Part shown: one piece after another, positions 34,707 to 43,116 of the stretch
Layout: each line of letters opens with the position of its first letter
Numbering within the stretch: the stretch's first letter is position 1
Assembly: GCF_008704395.1 (NCBI RefSeq)
Contig: NZ_CP023695.1
Span: forward strand, 5,952,001 to 6,016,000
DNA length: 64,000 bases
Reading direction: 5' to 3'
Source: Streptomyces alboniger
Lineage (GTDB): Bacteria > Actinomycetota > Actinomycetes > Streptomycetales > Streptomycetaceae
Made by a program: the position numbers and the translations under genes
The notes under the pieces: model-generated
Database searches by the model: none
Told to the model about the DNA's origin: nothing
Seen by the model: the letters and a program-made list of their open reading frames with translations, nothing else

Positions 34707-35615
34707 ATGACCGCTGACTTCTCTCCCGACCGGCGCCTGGAGCGCGCTCTGGCCAGCCTGCGCGGACTGGCGGTGGGGGACGCGCTGGGCTCCCAGTTCT
34801 TCGTGCCCGCGCACTACCCGCTGCTCAAGCACCGACAGCTGCCGGACGCCCCGTGGCAGTGGACCGACGACACCGAGATGGCCTGCTCCGTGCTGGCCGT
34901 CCTCACCAAGCACCACCGGATCGACCAGGACGCGCTCGCCCAGTCCTTCGCAGAGCACCACGACTTCGACCGCGGGTACGGCCCTGCCGTGAACCGGCTG
35001 CTGAGGCAGGTTCGTGAGGGCGGGGACTGGCGTGAGCTGGCCTCGGCGCTCTTCAAGGGGCAGGGGTCCTGGGGCAACGGCGCGGCCATGCGGATCGCCC
35101 CGCTCGGCGCCTGGTACGCGGACGACCCGGAGCAGGCGACGCACCAGGCGGAGATCTCGGCCTACCCCACGCACCAGCACCGGGAGGCCGTGGTCGGCGC
35201 CATGGCGGTGGCCGCTGCGGCGGCGCTGACGGCCGATCCCGCGGGTCCGCCCACGCCGAAGGCGCTCCTCGACGGCGTCATCGCGCTGGTACCGCGCAGT
35301 GCTGTGGGAGCGGGGCTGCGCAGGGCGCGGGACATGCTCGACTACGGGGACGCGGCGACGGTCGCCGCGGTCCTGGGATGCGGGCGCCGCACGACGGCCC
35401 ATGACACCGTGCCCTTCGCGCTGTGGTCGGCCGCGCGTGGCCTCGGGGCGTACGAGCGGGCCATCTGGGAGACCGCCCAGGTGGGTGGCGACATGGACAC
35501 CACCTGCGCCATCGTGGGAGGCGTCATCGCGTCCGGGGACGGTGGGGCGCCGCCCGTGGAGTGGCTGGAGCGGACCGAGGCGCTGCCGGGCTGGGTGCCC
35601 GTCGGGAAGGCCTGA
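34707..35615 (+). CDS. ADP-ribosylglycohydrolase family protein
   Basis: A 302-residue enzyme of the ADP-ribosylglycohydrolase (DraG/ARH) family, which removes ADP-ribose from proteins or related substrates using two Mg ions. Both metal sites are visible: WTDDTEMACSVL near residue 52 and VGGDMDTTCAIVGGVIAS near 260. The start GLAVGDALGSQF and GSWGNGAAMRIAPLGAW are also family hallmarks. Only 12 bp separate it from the histidine phosphatase gene. No ADP-ribosyltransferase gene is nearby, so the substrate is unknown. Confidence 0.94.
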   Translation: MTADFSPDRRLERALASLRGLAVGDALGSQFFVPAHYPLLKHRQLPDAPWQWTDDTEMACSVLAVLTKHHRIDQDALAQSFAEHHDFDRGYGPAVNRLLRQVREGGDWRELASALFKGQGSWGNGAAMRIAPLGAWYADDPEQATHQAEISAYPTHQHREAVVGAMAVAAAAALTADPAGPPTPKALLDGVIALVPRSAVGAGLRRARDMLDYGDAATVAAVLGCGRRTTAHDTVPFALWSAARGLGAYERAIWETAQVGGDMDTTCAIVGGVIASGDGGAPPVEWLERTEALPGWVPVGKA

Positions 35616-35830
35616 TTCCGGACGTTGCCGACAGGCCGGGCGATCCGAGGTCACGGTCGTGCCACAGCGGAGTTCACGGCGGGAGCTGGGGGCGGCCGCG
35701 TGGATAGGCTGATGCCGCCCGCTAGTTGATCTTGACGTGCGTGCGTTGAACGAGATGCCGGTCCCGGCAGCCCTGCGGCCACCTGTCCACGCCGCGTGCC
35801 GCGCGGATGAACCGGCCGGGAGGGGGTCCC

Positions 35831-37686
35831 GTGTCCGACACACCAGCCGACGGCGACACATCAGCCGAAGGCGCCAGACCACCGGGAGGCGATGCGGCGC
35901 AGGCGCCAGAGCCGTCTGCGCCCGAAGCCTCTGGGGCTGAGCCGTCTGAGCCCGAGCCGCCGGGTGGCGACCCGCGAGGGCGTCGAGGCCGCTGCGGACA
36001 GCGCAACCAGCCGCTCCGAAGACCGGGCCGGTCCTCAGTCTGGGGTGCAACCGCAACCGCAACCGCAACCGCAACCGCAGGCACAGGCCCAGTCACAGGC
36101 GCAGCCCCAGGTGCCGGTGCAGGCCCCTGGGCCGACGCGGCACCCGGCGGGTGGAAGAGGAGGAGCGCCGCAGCAGCCCTACGGCGCCTGGGGTTACCCG
36201 ATACCCGAGCAGGCCCCGCTCCTCGCCGATCTGCGGGCGGAGCCTCCCGGGCCCGTGCGGGCGGCCACGCTCTGGGCGGTGCTCGCCACCGGCGTACTGA
36301 GCATGCTGCTCCTCGGCGACGGTCTGGCGATCAATCTGTTGATCGTCGCCGTCCCGGCCACGCTCGCCGCCTATTTCGCCTCCAGGACGGCCGGTCGTCG
36401 GCCGCGCCCCTGGTCGCTGACGTGGGCGGTCGGCGGACTCGCGCTGCTGGTCGTGCCCGCCCTGCGTGACGCGGGATGGCCGTCGTTCCTCGCGATCGTC
36501 TCCTCGGTAGCGCTCGGGTCGCTCGCGCTGCACGGTTGCCGGACCTGGCTCGGGATACTCTTGAGTCCACTCGGCCTCTTCGACGCGCTCTGGAAGGGGA
36601 TCGTCTGGGGCTGGCGCGGAGTGCGGGAGCGTGCGGGCAGCGCGCGCGGCGCCGGACCCGCGATGCGCGCGGCGGCGGTGTCCGCCGGGCTGCTCCTGGT
36701 CTTCGGCGCGCTGTTCGCCAGTGCGGACGCCGCCTTCGCCGACCTGCTCGGCGATCTGATACCGGACACCTCCCTGGTCGGCGTCCCCTGGCGCGTCCTG
36801 CTCCTGATCGTCGGTGCGGTCGGCGCGCTGGCCGCCGCGCACACGGCCGCCTCCCCCCTGCGGTGGGACCGGCTCGTGGTGAACCCCGGCCGAGCCCGCG
36901 GCCGTATGGAGTGGGGCACTGCCGTTGATCGTGCTCAACGTACTGTTCGCGGCGTTCAACGGAGTTCAGCTCGCGGTTCTCTTCGGCGGCTATGACGCTG
37001 TCCTCGACAAGACCGGCCTCTCCTACTCCGCTTACGCCCGGCAGGGATTCTGGCAGTTGCTCCTGGCCACCCTCCTCACGCTGCTCGTCATCGTGTTCGC
37101 ACTGCGGTGGGCCCCGCGTGATGGTGCCAAGGACCGCACGTTGGTACGCGCGGTGCTCGGCTCGCTCTGCGCGCTGACACTCGTCGTGGTGGCTTCCGCG
37201 GTGCGCCGTATGGACATGTATGTAGAGGCGTACGGGCTGACCAGGCTCAGGATCTCGGTCGTCGCCGTGGAGTTGTGGCTCGGCGTGATCATCCTGTTGA
37301 TCATGGCTGCCGGAGTCTGGGGCGCACGATGGTTGCCGCGCGCCGTCGCCGCGAGCGCCGCGGCGGGTGTGCTCGCCTTCGGCCTGCTGTCACCCGACGC
37401 GATGATCGCCGAGCGCAATGTGCAGCGGTACGAGGACACCGGCAAGCTCGACCTCGACTACGCGCGCCAGCTGTCCGCGGACGCGGTACCGGCACTCGAC
37501 AAGCTGCCGGAACCACGGCGGTCCTGCGCGATCAAGCCCATCGCCGAGGATCTCGGCTCGGAGCGTGGCCCGTGGTACGCGATGAGCCTCGGGGAGTCCA
37601 GGGCCCGGCGGATCATCGAGGCACGGCCTCCCTCGGTGGACTGGGGAGTCTGTGATGAGGGACGTACGGGCGTCTCCTACCGCTGA
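35831..37686 (+). pseudogene. DUF4173-family membrane protein gene with two apparent frameshifts
   Basis: A polytopic membrane protein of the DUF4173 family whose reading frame changes twice. GTG 35831 has an excellent ribosome-binding site (GGGAGGGGG) and starts VSDTPADGDTSAEG, an acidic Pro-rich tail. Near 35962-35964 (GGG) the sensible frame shifts by +1 to continue as VATREGVEAAADS, then a PQPQ repeat and several membrane segments (AATLWAVLATGVLSMLLLG and others). At the GGGG of 36913-36916 it shifts +1 again: reading GTGGGCACTGCCG would give WALPLIVLNVLFAAFN and lead into the C-terminal DUF4173 half up to the stop at 37686. Both shifts look like one extra G in a G run, so either sequencing error or a decaying gene. 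Confidence 0.75.
36047..36076. repeat. Five copies of GCAACC
   Basis: Five perfect tandem hexamers encode PQPQPQPQ within the N-terminal linker of the DUF4173 protein. Changes in copy number would keep the frame. Confidence 0.9.
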
Positions 37687-37713
37687 TACCGGCCGTCGGG
37701 CGGCAGCAGCTCG

Positions 37714-37744
37714 TCGAAGGCCCCACGCCGGACGGGACCTTCGA
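37714..37744. terminator. Hairpin between convergent DUF4173 and MFS genes
   Basis: TCGAAGGCCCC at 37714-37724 pairs with GGGACCTTCGA at 37734-37744 with a single mismatch and a 9 nt loop. It lies in the 76-bp gap between the two convergent stops. Confidence 0.55.
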
Positions 37745-37762
37745 ACGCGCGCTCGGCGGTGG

Positions 37763-39319
37763 TCAGATGGCCGAGGAGCCCGCCTTGCCGCTCAGCGCTT
37801 CCAGATCGCTCTTGCGGACCTGGATGACGAAGAGGGAGACGAGCGCCGCCGCGACCGCCAGTGAGGCCGCGGCGATGAAGGCGTTGCCGATGCCGTGGGT
37901 GAGGACGGCGTCGCTCCACGGCGCGGGGAGTTCGTGGGTCTTGGCGAACAGGGCCTTCTGCTCAGGTGTGCCTTCGGCAAGGAACTTCTGGACCTGAGTC
38001 TTCCCCTCGTCCTTGCCTGCCGTGCTGAACACGGTGGTGAGGATGGACAGGCCGAGCGCGCCGCCGACCTGCTGGGTCGTGTTGAGCATGCCGGACGCGG
38101 CACCGGATTCGCTGTCGGAGACGCCGGACACGGCGGTGAGGGTGAGGGTGACGAAGTTGAGGCCCATGCCGATGCCGAAGAGAAGCATGGGGCCCAGCAG
38201 GCCGCCCAGATAGGAGCTGTCGGGGTCGATGAAGGTGAGCCAGGCCATCCCGGTGGCCGTGAGGAGGCACCCCGACACCATGAAGGGCTTGGGACCGAGG
38301 CGGGGTAGCAGGCTGCTGGAGAGCCCCGCGCCGATGGCGATCGCGACGGCCACGGGCAGGAACGCGAGGCCCGCCTCGATGGGGCTGTAGCGCAGCACGT
38401 TCTGCACGAAGAGCACGATGAAGAAGAACATGCCGAACATCGCGGCAGCGAGGCTGAGCATGATCGCGTAGGTGCCGGAGCGGTTGCGGTCCGCGAACAG
38501 CTTCAGCGGGGTGATCGGTTGCGAGGTGCGTCGCTCGACGAAGACGAAGGCGGCGAGCAGCACCAACGCGGCAACGAAGGAGATGAGGGTGAGGTCGTCG
38601 CGCCACCCCTCCTCTGACGCGCGGATGAATCCGTAGACGAGAGAGGCCATGCCGAGGGTCGAGGTGAGCGCACCGGTCAGATCGAACCGTCCGGGATGGC
38701 GTTCGGACTCCCTGATGTAGCGCGGCGCGAGGACGGCGATGAGCACGCCGATCGGTACGTTGACGAACAGCACCCACCGCCAGTCGAGCCACTCGGTGAG
38801 GACGCCGCCCGCCAGGAGGCCCACGGCGCCACCGCCCGCGGAGACGCCGGCGAAGACACCGAAGGCGCGGTTGCGTTCGGGACCTTCGGGGAAAGTGGTG
38901 GCGATCAGCGCGAGGGAGGTCGGTGAGGCGATGGCGCCGCCGACTCCCTGTAGGGCACGAGCCGCGAGCAGCTGCCAGGGCTCCTGCGCGAAGCCGCCGA
39001 GGAGCGAGGCGAGCGTGAAGACGGCGATGCCGGTGATGAACATGCGGCGGCGGCCGAGCAGGTCACCGGCGCGCCCGCCGAGCAGCAGCAGCCCGCCGAA
39101 GGTGAGTGCGTAGGCGTTGATCACCCAGGTCAGGTCGCTGGTGGAGAACTCCAGCGCGGTCTGCATCTGGGGCAGGGCGATATTGACGATCGTGGCGTCG
39201 AGCACCACCATCAGCTGGCACGCGGCGATCACGGTGAGGGCGATGCCGGGGTGCGAGGGGCGTGCGCCGCGATGGGGCTCGGGCGCGGGTGATTGCGTAT
39301 TTACCTGATCATGGGTCAC
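37763..39319 (-). CDS. MFS transporter, DHA2 (14-TM drug:proton antiporter) family
   Basis: A 518-residue membrane exporter of the major facilitator superfamily. Fourteen hydrophobic segments can be traced, with the DHA2 signatures LDATIVNIALPQM in the first helix, GGRAGDLLGRRRMF after helix 2 (motif A), and ALQGVGGAIASPTSLALIAT near helix 5 (motif C-like). The GTG at 39319 follows GGGGGAA. It is divergent from a TetR gene with a perfect palindrome just upstream of its start, so it is probably a repressor-controlled efflux pump for an antibiotic or other toxic compound. The substrate cannot be inferred. Confidence 0.95.
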   Translation of the reverse strand: MTHDQVNTQSPAPEPHRGARPSHPGIALTVIAACQLMVVLDATIVNIALPQMQTALEFSTSDLTWVINAYALTFGGLLLLGGRAGDLLGRRRMFITGIAVFTLASLLGGFAQEPWQLLAARALQGVGGAIASPTSLALIATTFPEGPERNRAFGVFAGVSAGGGAVGLLAGGVLTEWLDWRWVLFVNVPIGVLIAVLAPRYIRESERHPGRFDLTGALTSTLGMASLVYGFIRASEEGWRDDLTLISFVAALVLLAAFVFVERRTSQPITPLKLFADRNRSGTYAIMLSLAAAMFGMFFFIVLFVQNVLRYSPIEAGLAFLPVAVAIAIGAGLSSSLLPRLGPKPFMVSGCLLTATGMAWLTFIDPDSSYLGGLLGPMLLFGIGMGLNFVTLTLTAVSGVSDSESGAASGMLNTTQQVGGALGLSILTTVFSTAGKDEGKTQVQKFLAEGTPEQKALFAKTHELPAPWSDAVLTHGIGNAFIAAASLAVAAALVSLFVIQVRKSDLEALSGKAGSSAI

Positions 39320-39705
39320 GAGCGTTCCCCCGGAAGTGAATTAGTGAACGCATCCGTTCACTATGGGGGACGGTATCGACTCCCTGAGCGTGAACACAAG
39401 CGTTTTCGATGCGAGTTGGCCGCTCTGTGGGTGCCGTCACGCGTCGGTTGTGTCAGGAGCGGCGGCGGTTCCCGGCAGTGCGGTGGGTCACCCTCGCGCC
39501 CCCGGGTGACCGGACCGGCGGATATCGGACACGGTGCGGAGGGATCAGGCCGACATCGTCGGCCCGATCGCCGCTCGCGCCGGAGGCCGGGCACTTGGCT
39601 GTCGAAGGGAACCCGCCTGCCTGGCATGCTGGTCGAGGGTGAGGTGTCGCCGAACCCGCTTTTCGGGGATGGTGCGACGACTGCTCGCTCAACGGAGAGA
39701 AAACG
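39320..39705. promoter_or_regulatory. MFS / tetR divergent intergenic region
   Basis: A 386-bp region. The only clear element is the operator at 39342-39363. The remaining stretch toward the tetR gene shows no convincing gene or repeat. GGAGAG at 39694-39699 is the tetR ribosome-binding site. Confidence 0.5.
39342..39363. promoter_or_regulatory. Perfect palindromic TetR operator
   Basis: TAGTGAACG, spacer CATC, CGTTCACTA: a perfect 9-bp inverted repeat, typical in size and layout of TetR operators. It ends 23 bp upstream of the MFS start codon and would cover its promoter. Confidence 0.82.
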
Positions 39706-40320
39706 ATGATTACTTCGCGCTGGACGGCCACGCCCGCCCGGACGGCTGTCCCGCGGCGCCGGGGCGCCGTCCTCGAACAGGCGATCCTCGACGCCGCCCT
39801 TGAGCAGCTCAGCACAGTCGGCTGGAGCGGGCTGACGATGGAGGGCGTGGCTGCGGGCGCACAGACGGGGAAGGCGGCCGTGTACCGCCGCTGGCCGTCG
39901 AAGGAGGACCTCGTGGTGGATGCGCTGCGGGCAGGACTGCCGGCGTTCGACAGCGCGCCCGATCTCGGAAGCGTCCGGGACGATCTTCTGGAGCTGTGCG
40001 GAAAAATGCGCGAGGCGATGTTCTCGCGCCCCGGAGTCGCCCTCCGTGCCGTGCTTCACGAATGCGACACGGTGACGGCCGAGCGCTTCCATGACGTGAT
40101 CTTCGAGGGGGTCATCGAGCCGGGCGTAAGGCTGATCAAGGAGGTCGTACGCCGTGGAATCGCGCGCGGAGAGGTGCGTTCCGGGGGGACGGACGACTTT
40201 GTCTGCGACGTCATTCCGGCCATGCTGATGTATCGCTCCAAGGTGTGCGGGAGCGAATGGCGGGACGAGGAATTCGAGGCCTTGATCGATCAGGTGATGG
40301 TGCCGCTGCTGCGTCGCTGA
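39706..40320 (+). CDS. TetR/AcrR-family regulator, divergent to the MFS exporter
   Basis: A 204-residue TetR-family repressor. The helix-turn-helix spans ILDAALEQLSTVGWSGLTM through GKAAVYRRWPSKEDLVVDAL, with the C-terminal ligand domain (TetR_C_16-like pattern) including FHDVIFEGVIEPGVRLIKE. The ATG has ribosome-binding site GGAGAG. It is transcribed away from the MFS gene, and the perfect palindrome between them is its likely operator. By family analogy the ligand should be an MFS substrate. Confidence 0.94.
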   Translation: MITSRWTATPARTAVPRRRGAVLEQAILDAALEQLSTVGWSGLTMEGVAAGAQTGKAAVYRRWPSKEDLVVDALRAGLPAFDSAPDLGSVRDDLLELCGKMREAMFSRPGVALRAVLHECDTVTAERFHDVIFEGVIEPGVRLIKEVVRRGIARGEVRSGGTDDFVCDVIPAMLMYRSKVCGSEWRDEEFEALIDQVMVPLLRR

Positions 40321-40422
40321 CGGGCGGGCACGACGGCCGACCGGGCGGATCGGCGGAGGCTCCGAAATCACCGGGGACCTGGGTGTCGAGGAGGACCTCG
40401 GGCGGCGTAGGCTATTGGCGCC

Positions 40423-41124
40423 ATGCCGTACGAAGCACCCACTCACACCGTCGAGCGCTCCTTGCGCGCCACCACCGGAGCGAAGATCGTCGCCGGTGTC
40501 GACGAGGTCGGCCGCGGTGCGTGGGCGGGCCCCGTCACCGTCTGTGCGGCGATCACGGGACTGCGCCGACCGCCCGCGGGGCTCACCGACTCCAAGCTGA
40601 TCAGCCCCAAGCGGCGCACCGCGCTCGCGACGGAGCTGGAGAGCTGGGTCACGGCGCACGCCCTCGGGCACGCCTCGCACGAGGAGATCGACGAACTGGG
40701 GATGACGGCCGCGCTGCGGCTCGCCGCGGTGCGCGCCCTGGAAGGGCTGCCGGTCCGCCCGGACGCGGTCATCCTCGACGGCAAGCACAACTACCTCGGC
40801 ACCCCCTGGCAGGTTCGTACGGTGATCAAGGGGGACCAGTCCTGCGTGGCCGTCGCCGCGGCTTCGGTCATCGCCAAAGTCCGGCGCGACAAAATGATGG
40901 CCGAACTGGGTATCGAACATGCAGACTTCGGTTTTGCGGCCAACGCCGGCTATCCGTCGCCGGTGCACAAGGCCGCGCTGGCGGAGCGGGGGCCCACCCC
41001 GTACCACCGGCTTTCGTGGGCGTATCTTGATGCGCTGCCCCAGTGGCGGCATCTCAAGAAGGCCCGCAGCTGGGCGGACGGAAACGTTCCGGAAATTGAG
41101 GGTCAGCTCGGCTTCGAGTTCTGA
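40423..41124 (+). CDS. rnhB: Ribonuclease HII
   Basis: RNase HII cuts RNA in RNA-DNA hybrids and starts removal of misincorporated ribonucleotides. The 233-residue protein has the first catalytic pair in [16 protein letters not shown], the third acid in [12 protein letters not shown], and the C-terminal region [27 protein letters not shown] is also typical. The start ATG at 40423 fits the family N-terminus. It stands alone on the plus strand, 102 bp after the tetR gene and 80 bp before a hypothetical gene. Confidence 0.96.
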   Translation: MPYEAPTHTVERSLRATTGAKIVAGVDEVGRGAWAGPVTVCAAITGLRRPPAGLTDSKLISPKRRTALATELESWVTAHALGHASHEEIDELGMTAALRLAAVRALEGLPVRPDAVILDGKHNYLGTPWQVRTVIKGDQSCVAVAAASVIAKVRRDKMMAELGIEHADFGFAANAGYPSPVHKAALAERGPTPYHRLSWAYLDALPQWRHLKKARSWADGNVPEIEGQLGFEF

Positions 41125-41204
41125 CGCCTTTTCCGGCGCTTCCGATCGCACTCATGTGCCACCCGCCGACGCGAGTCGCATCGGCGTTTGATAGACAACA
41201 CTTC

Positions 41205-41912
41205 ATGCCTCTCATTCCCGAGGAGCCTCAGATTCACGAGAGTGCCCAGGGTCCCCGCGCCACGCCGGCCAGCGGCCGCACCGCGCCGACCCCCCGCCCC
41301 GTACCCGGTCCGCGTCCCGCGGCTCCGCCGCGCCCCGGCCGTCCGGGTCCCGCCCGGCCGATGCCGCCCGCGCAGCGCACGCCGCGTGATACGGCCGTCA
41401 AGCCCGGGCCTTCCGCCCCGGCTACTTCCGGTCCCTCCGTCACCGGCCCCTCCACTACTGGAGTGGCTACTTCCGGAGCGACTACTTCCGTAGCGCCCAC
41501 CGAGAAAGCCCCCGCTGCCTCGGTTCCGCAGATCCAGCTGGTCCCGGCCTCGGCCGAGGGCGCGCTGGACGCGGCCGAGGAAGCCGTCGACCTGCTGCTG
41601 GACTCCGGGCGCGCGCCCGGGGAGGTCCTGGTGATCACCACCGGCGACCCGCACCCGTGGACCACGCACGAGCTGTCCTTCGGCGAGGCCGCCTACTGGG
41701 CCCAGCACGACGCGGGCGACGACGTCTTCTACGCCGACGCCTCGGCGCTGACCCGTGCGGCGTCCCGGCCTGTGGTCGTCGTCGCCGTCAACGGCGGCAG
41801 CGAGGAGACCGCGGTCGCCGCGCTCCCGACGGCCCTCACCCGGGCAGGCACCCTGCTGATCGTGTGCGGTGACCCGCAGCGGATCAACTCGATGCTGGGC
41901 GCGGGCGTCTGA
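41205..41912 (+). CDS. Hypothetical protein with Pro-rich N-terminus and conserved C-terminal domain
   Basis: A 235-residue protein I do not recognise by name. The N-terminal 110 residues are Pro/Ala/Arg-rich then Thr/Ser/Gly/Val-rich, with an ACTTCCGG-containing nucleotide repeat at 41420, 41465 and 41480. The C-terminal 120 residues are ordered: EEAVDLLLDSGRAPGEVLV, TTGDPHPWTTHELSF, RPVVVVAVNGGSEETAV and LIVCGDPQRINSMLG. That last part looks like the terminal strand-and-motif region of superfamily 1 helicases, where GDP and an Asn-rich end recur, but the ATPase core is absent. ATG 41205 fits better than the upstream one. Confidence 0.75.
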   Translation: MPLIPEEPQIHESAQGPRATPASGRTAPTPRPVPGPRPAAPPRPGRPGPARPMPPAQRTPRDTAVKPGPSAPATSGPSVTGPSTTGVATSGATTSVAPTEKAPAASVPQIQLVPASAEGALDAAEEAVDLLLDSGRAPGEVLVITTGDPHPWTTHELSFGEAAYWAQHDAGDDVFYADASALTRAASRPVVVVAVNGGSEETAVAALPTALTRAGTLLIVCGDPQRINSMLGAGV

Positions 41913-42258
41913 CGCCTCCGTCCGGCGTCTACGCCTGACGTCCGCGCCCGGCACCCGGCGTCCCCGACGCCTGTGCCCGGCACCGGACGTCCGGTGTGGG
42001 CCGGGCGCCGGCGTGACCGTCGGCAACGCCGGGGACTGCGCCGGGGTTGTGCCCGGCCTGCGGGTGACTGCGACAGCGCCGTGAGTGGGCTGGGCTTGCT
42101 TCCGGATGGTGCCGAGGCTGGTTCCGGGCCTGTGTCGGGGTGATGGCGGTGGCGCAACGGGCGACGGCTGTGCTTGCGTCCGTCGGAGCGGCGGAGAGAT
42201 CCGAGCCGCCGTGCCGCGCGGGCTCCGGACCGCGGTCTGTGCGGCGGCGGGTGCCGTG
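41913..42258. other. 346-bp convergent gap without a gene
   Basis: No gene is visible between the two convergent stops. Several short GACGCC/GGCGTC repeats occur at the start, including GGCGTCTGACGCC at 41904-41916 and GACGCC with GGCGTC at 41911-41929, which could form weak terminator hairpins. Nothing stronger was found. Confidence 0.5.
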
Positions 42259-42897
42259 TCAGCGCGCTGCCGCTCGACGGAGTACGTCCGAGGCCGCGCC
42301 TCCGGTACGAGGCGCCGGCGGATCGATCCCGGTGAACGCCTCGGGCTGCGAACCCGTGCTCGGTCTGCGGCCGCCGCGCCCCTCACCGAGCACCTGCCAT
42401 CCGTCACGCGTCAGCGTGATGTACGCCCCGCAGCGCAGCCCGTGCAAGGTACAGGCATCCCGCAGTCCCCACATCCAGGCCCCGTCCTCCTGCGTCCAAC
42501 GCGCGTCGCCGTCACGGCAGTAGAGCAGCACGGCGGTGCGCACCGGAGTACGGCGCCGCAGGTCGTGCGGGATGACCCGGCGCAACTGCGCGAGCAGCGC
42601 ATTACGGAAGATCCAGCCGTCCGTCGCGGTCGCACGGCGGCTGAACGAGGCGCTGGCCCGGAGCCGTTCGTCCGGATCCAGCACCGCCACGACGGCCGTC
42701 GCGGGCGTCGGCTGATGCCTGAAGTGCAGGCCGCTGACGATCTCACGCGGATTGCGCAGCAACGGGATTCCCGCGGCTGACCACTCCGAGGGTTCGAGCA
42801 TCCGGGCCAGACGGTGGGCGGAATCGGCGGACATCTCGGCCGGCGTCGAGGACTCCGGCAGCGACGCCGCATCGGACGGAGCGAATCCGAAGGTCAC
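42259..42897 (-). CDS. Conserved hypothetical protein
   Basis: A 212-residue protein starting at GTG 42897 (VTFGFAPSDAASLPE) with ribosome-binding site GGGAGG. The centre is well ordered: IFRNALLAQLRRVIPHDLRR, TAVLLYCRDGDARWTQEDG and MWGLRDACTLHGLRCGAYIT. The C-terminal 40 residues are low complexity. No catalytic motif or named domain is recognisable. It sits between recQ and the preceding hypothetical gene on the minus strand, 220 bp downstream of recQ, and could share its transcript. Confidence 0.75.
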   Translation of the reverse strand: MTFGFAPSDAASLPESSTPAEMSADSAHRLARMLEPSEWSAAGIPLLRNPREIVSGLHFRHQPTPATAVVAVLDPDERLRASASFSRRATATDGWIFRNALLAQLRRVIPHDLRRRTPVRTAVLLYCRDGDARWTQEDGAWMWGLRDACTLHGLRCGAYITLTRDGWQVLGEGRGGRRPSTGSQPEAFTGIDPPAPRTGGAASDVLRRAAAR

Positions 42898-43116
42898 GGT
42901 CCTCCCTTCGGCTACGCGCCCCCTACTGAGGGGCGGGGTCGGACTGGGGGAGCGCACCGCGGCACAGCCCTACCGGGCCACGGGAACCGCGCGGGGAGCA
43001 ATTCCAATTCTTCCCGTCGTCATGGCTTGCGGCAACGAGCAATTGGAGCCGCAAGCCAGTATCGGATGATGCGTCGTTTATATCCCTGCCCAACTCGTGG
43101 CCTCTCGACGCTCACC

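Noticed and set aside
41904..41929. Terminator hairpin after the hypothetical gene at 41205
   Set aside because: The arms are only 6 bp and compete with each other; too weak to call as a feature.
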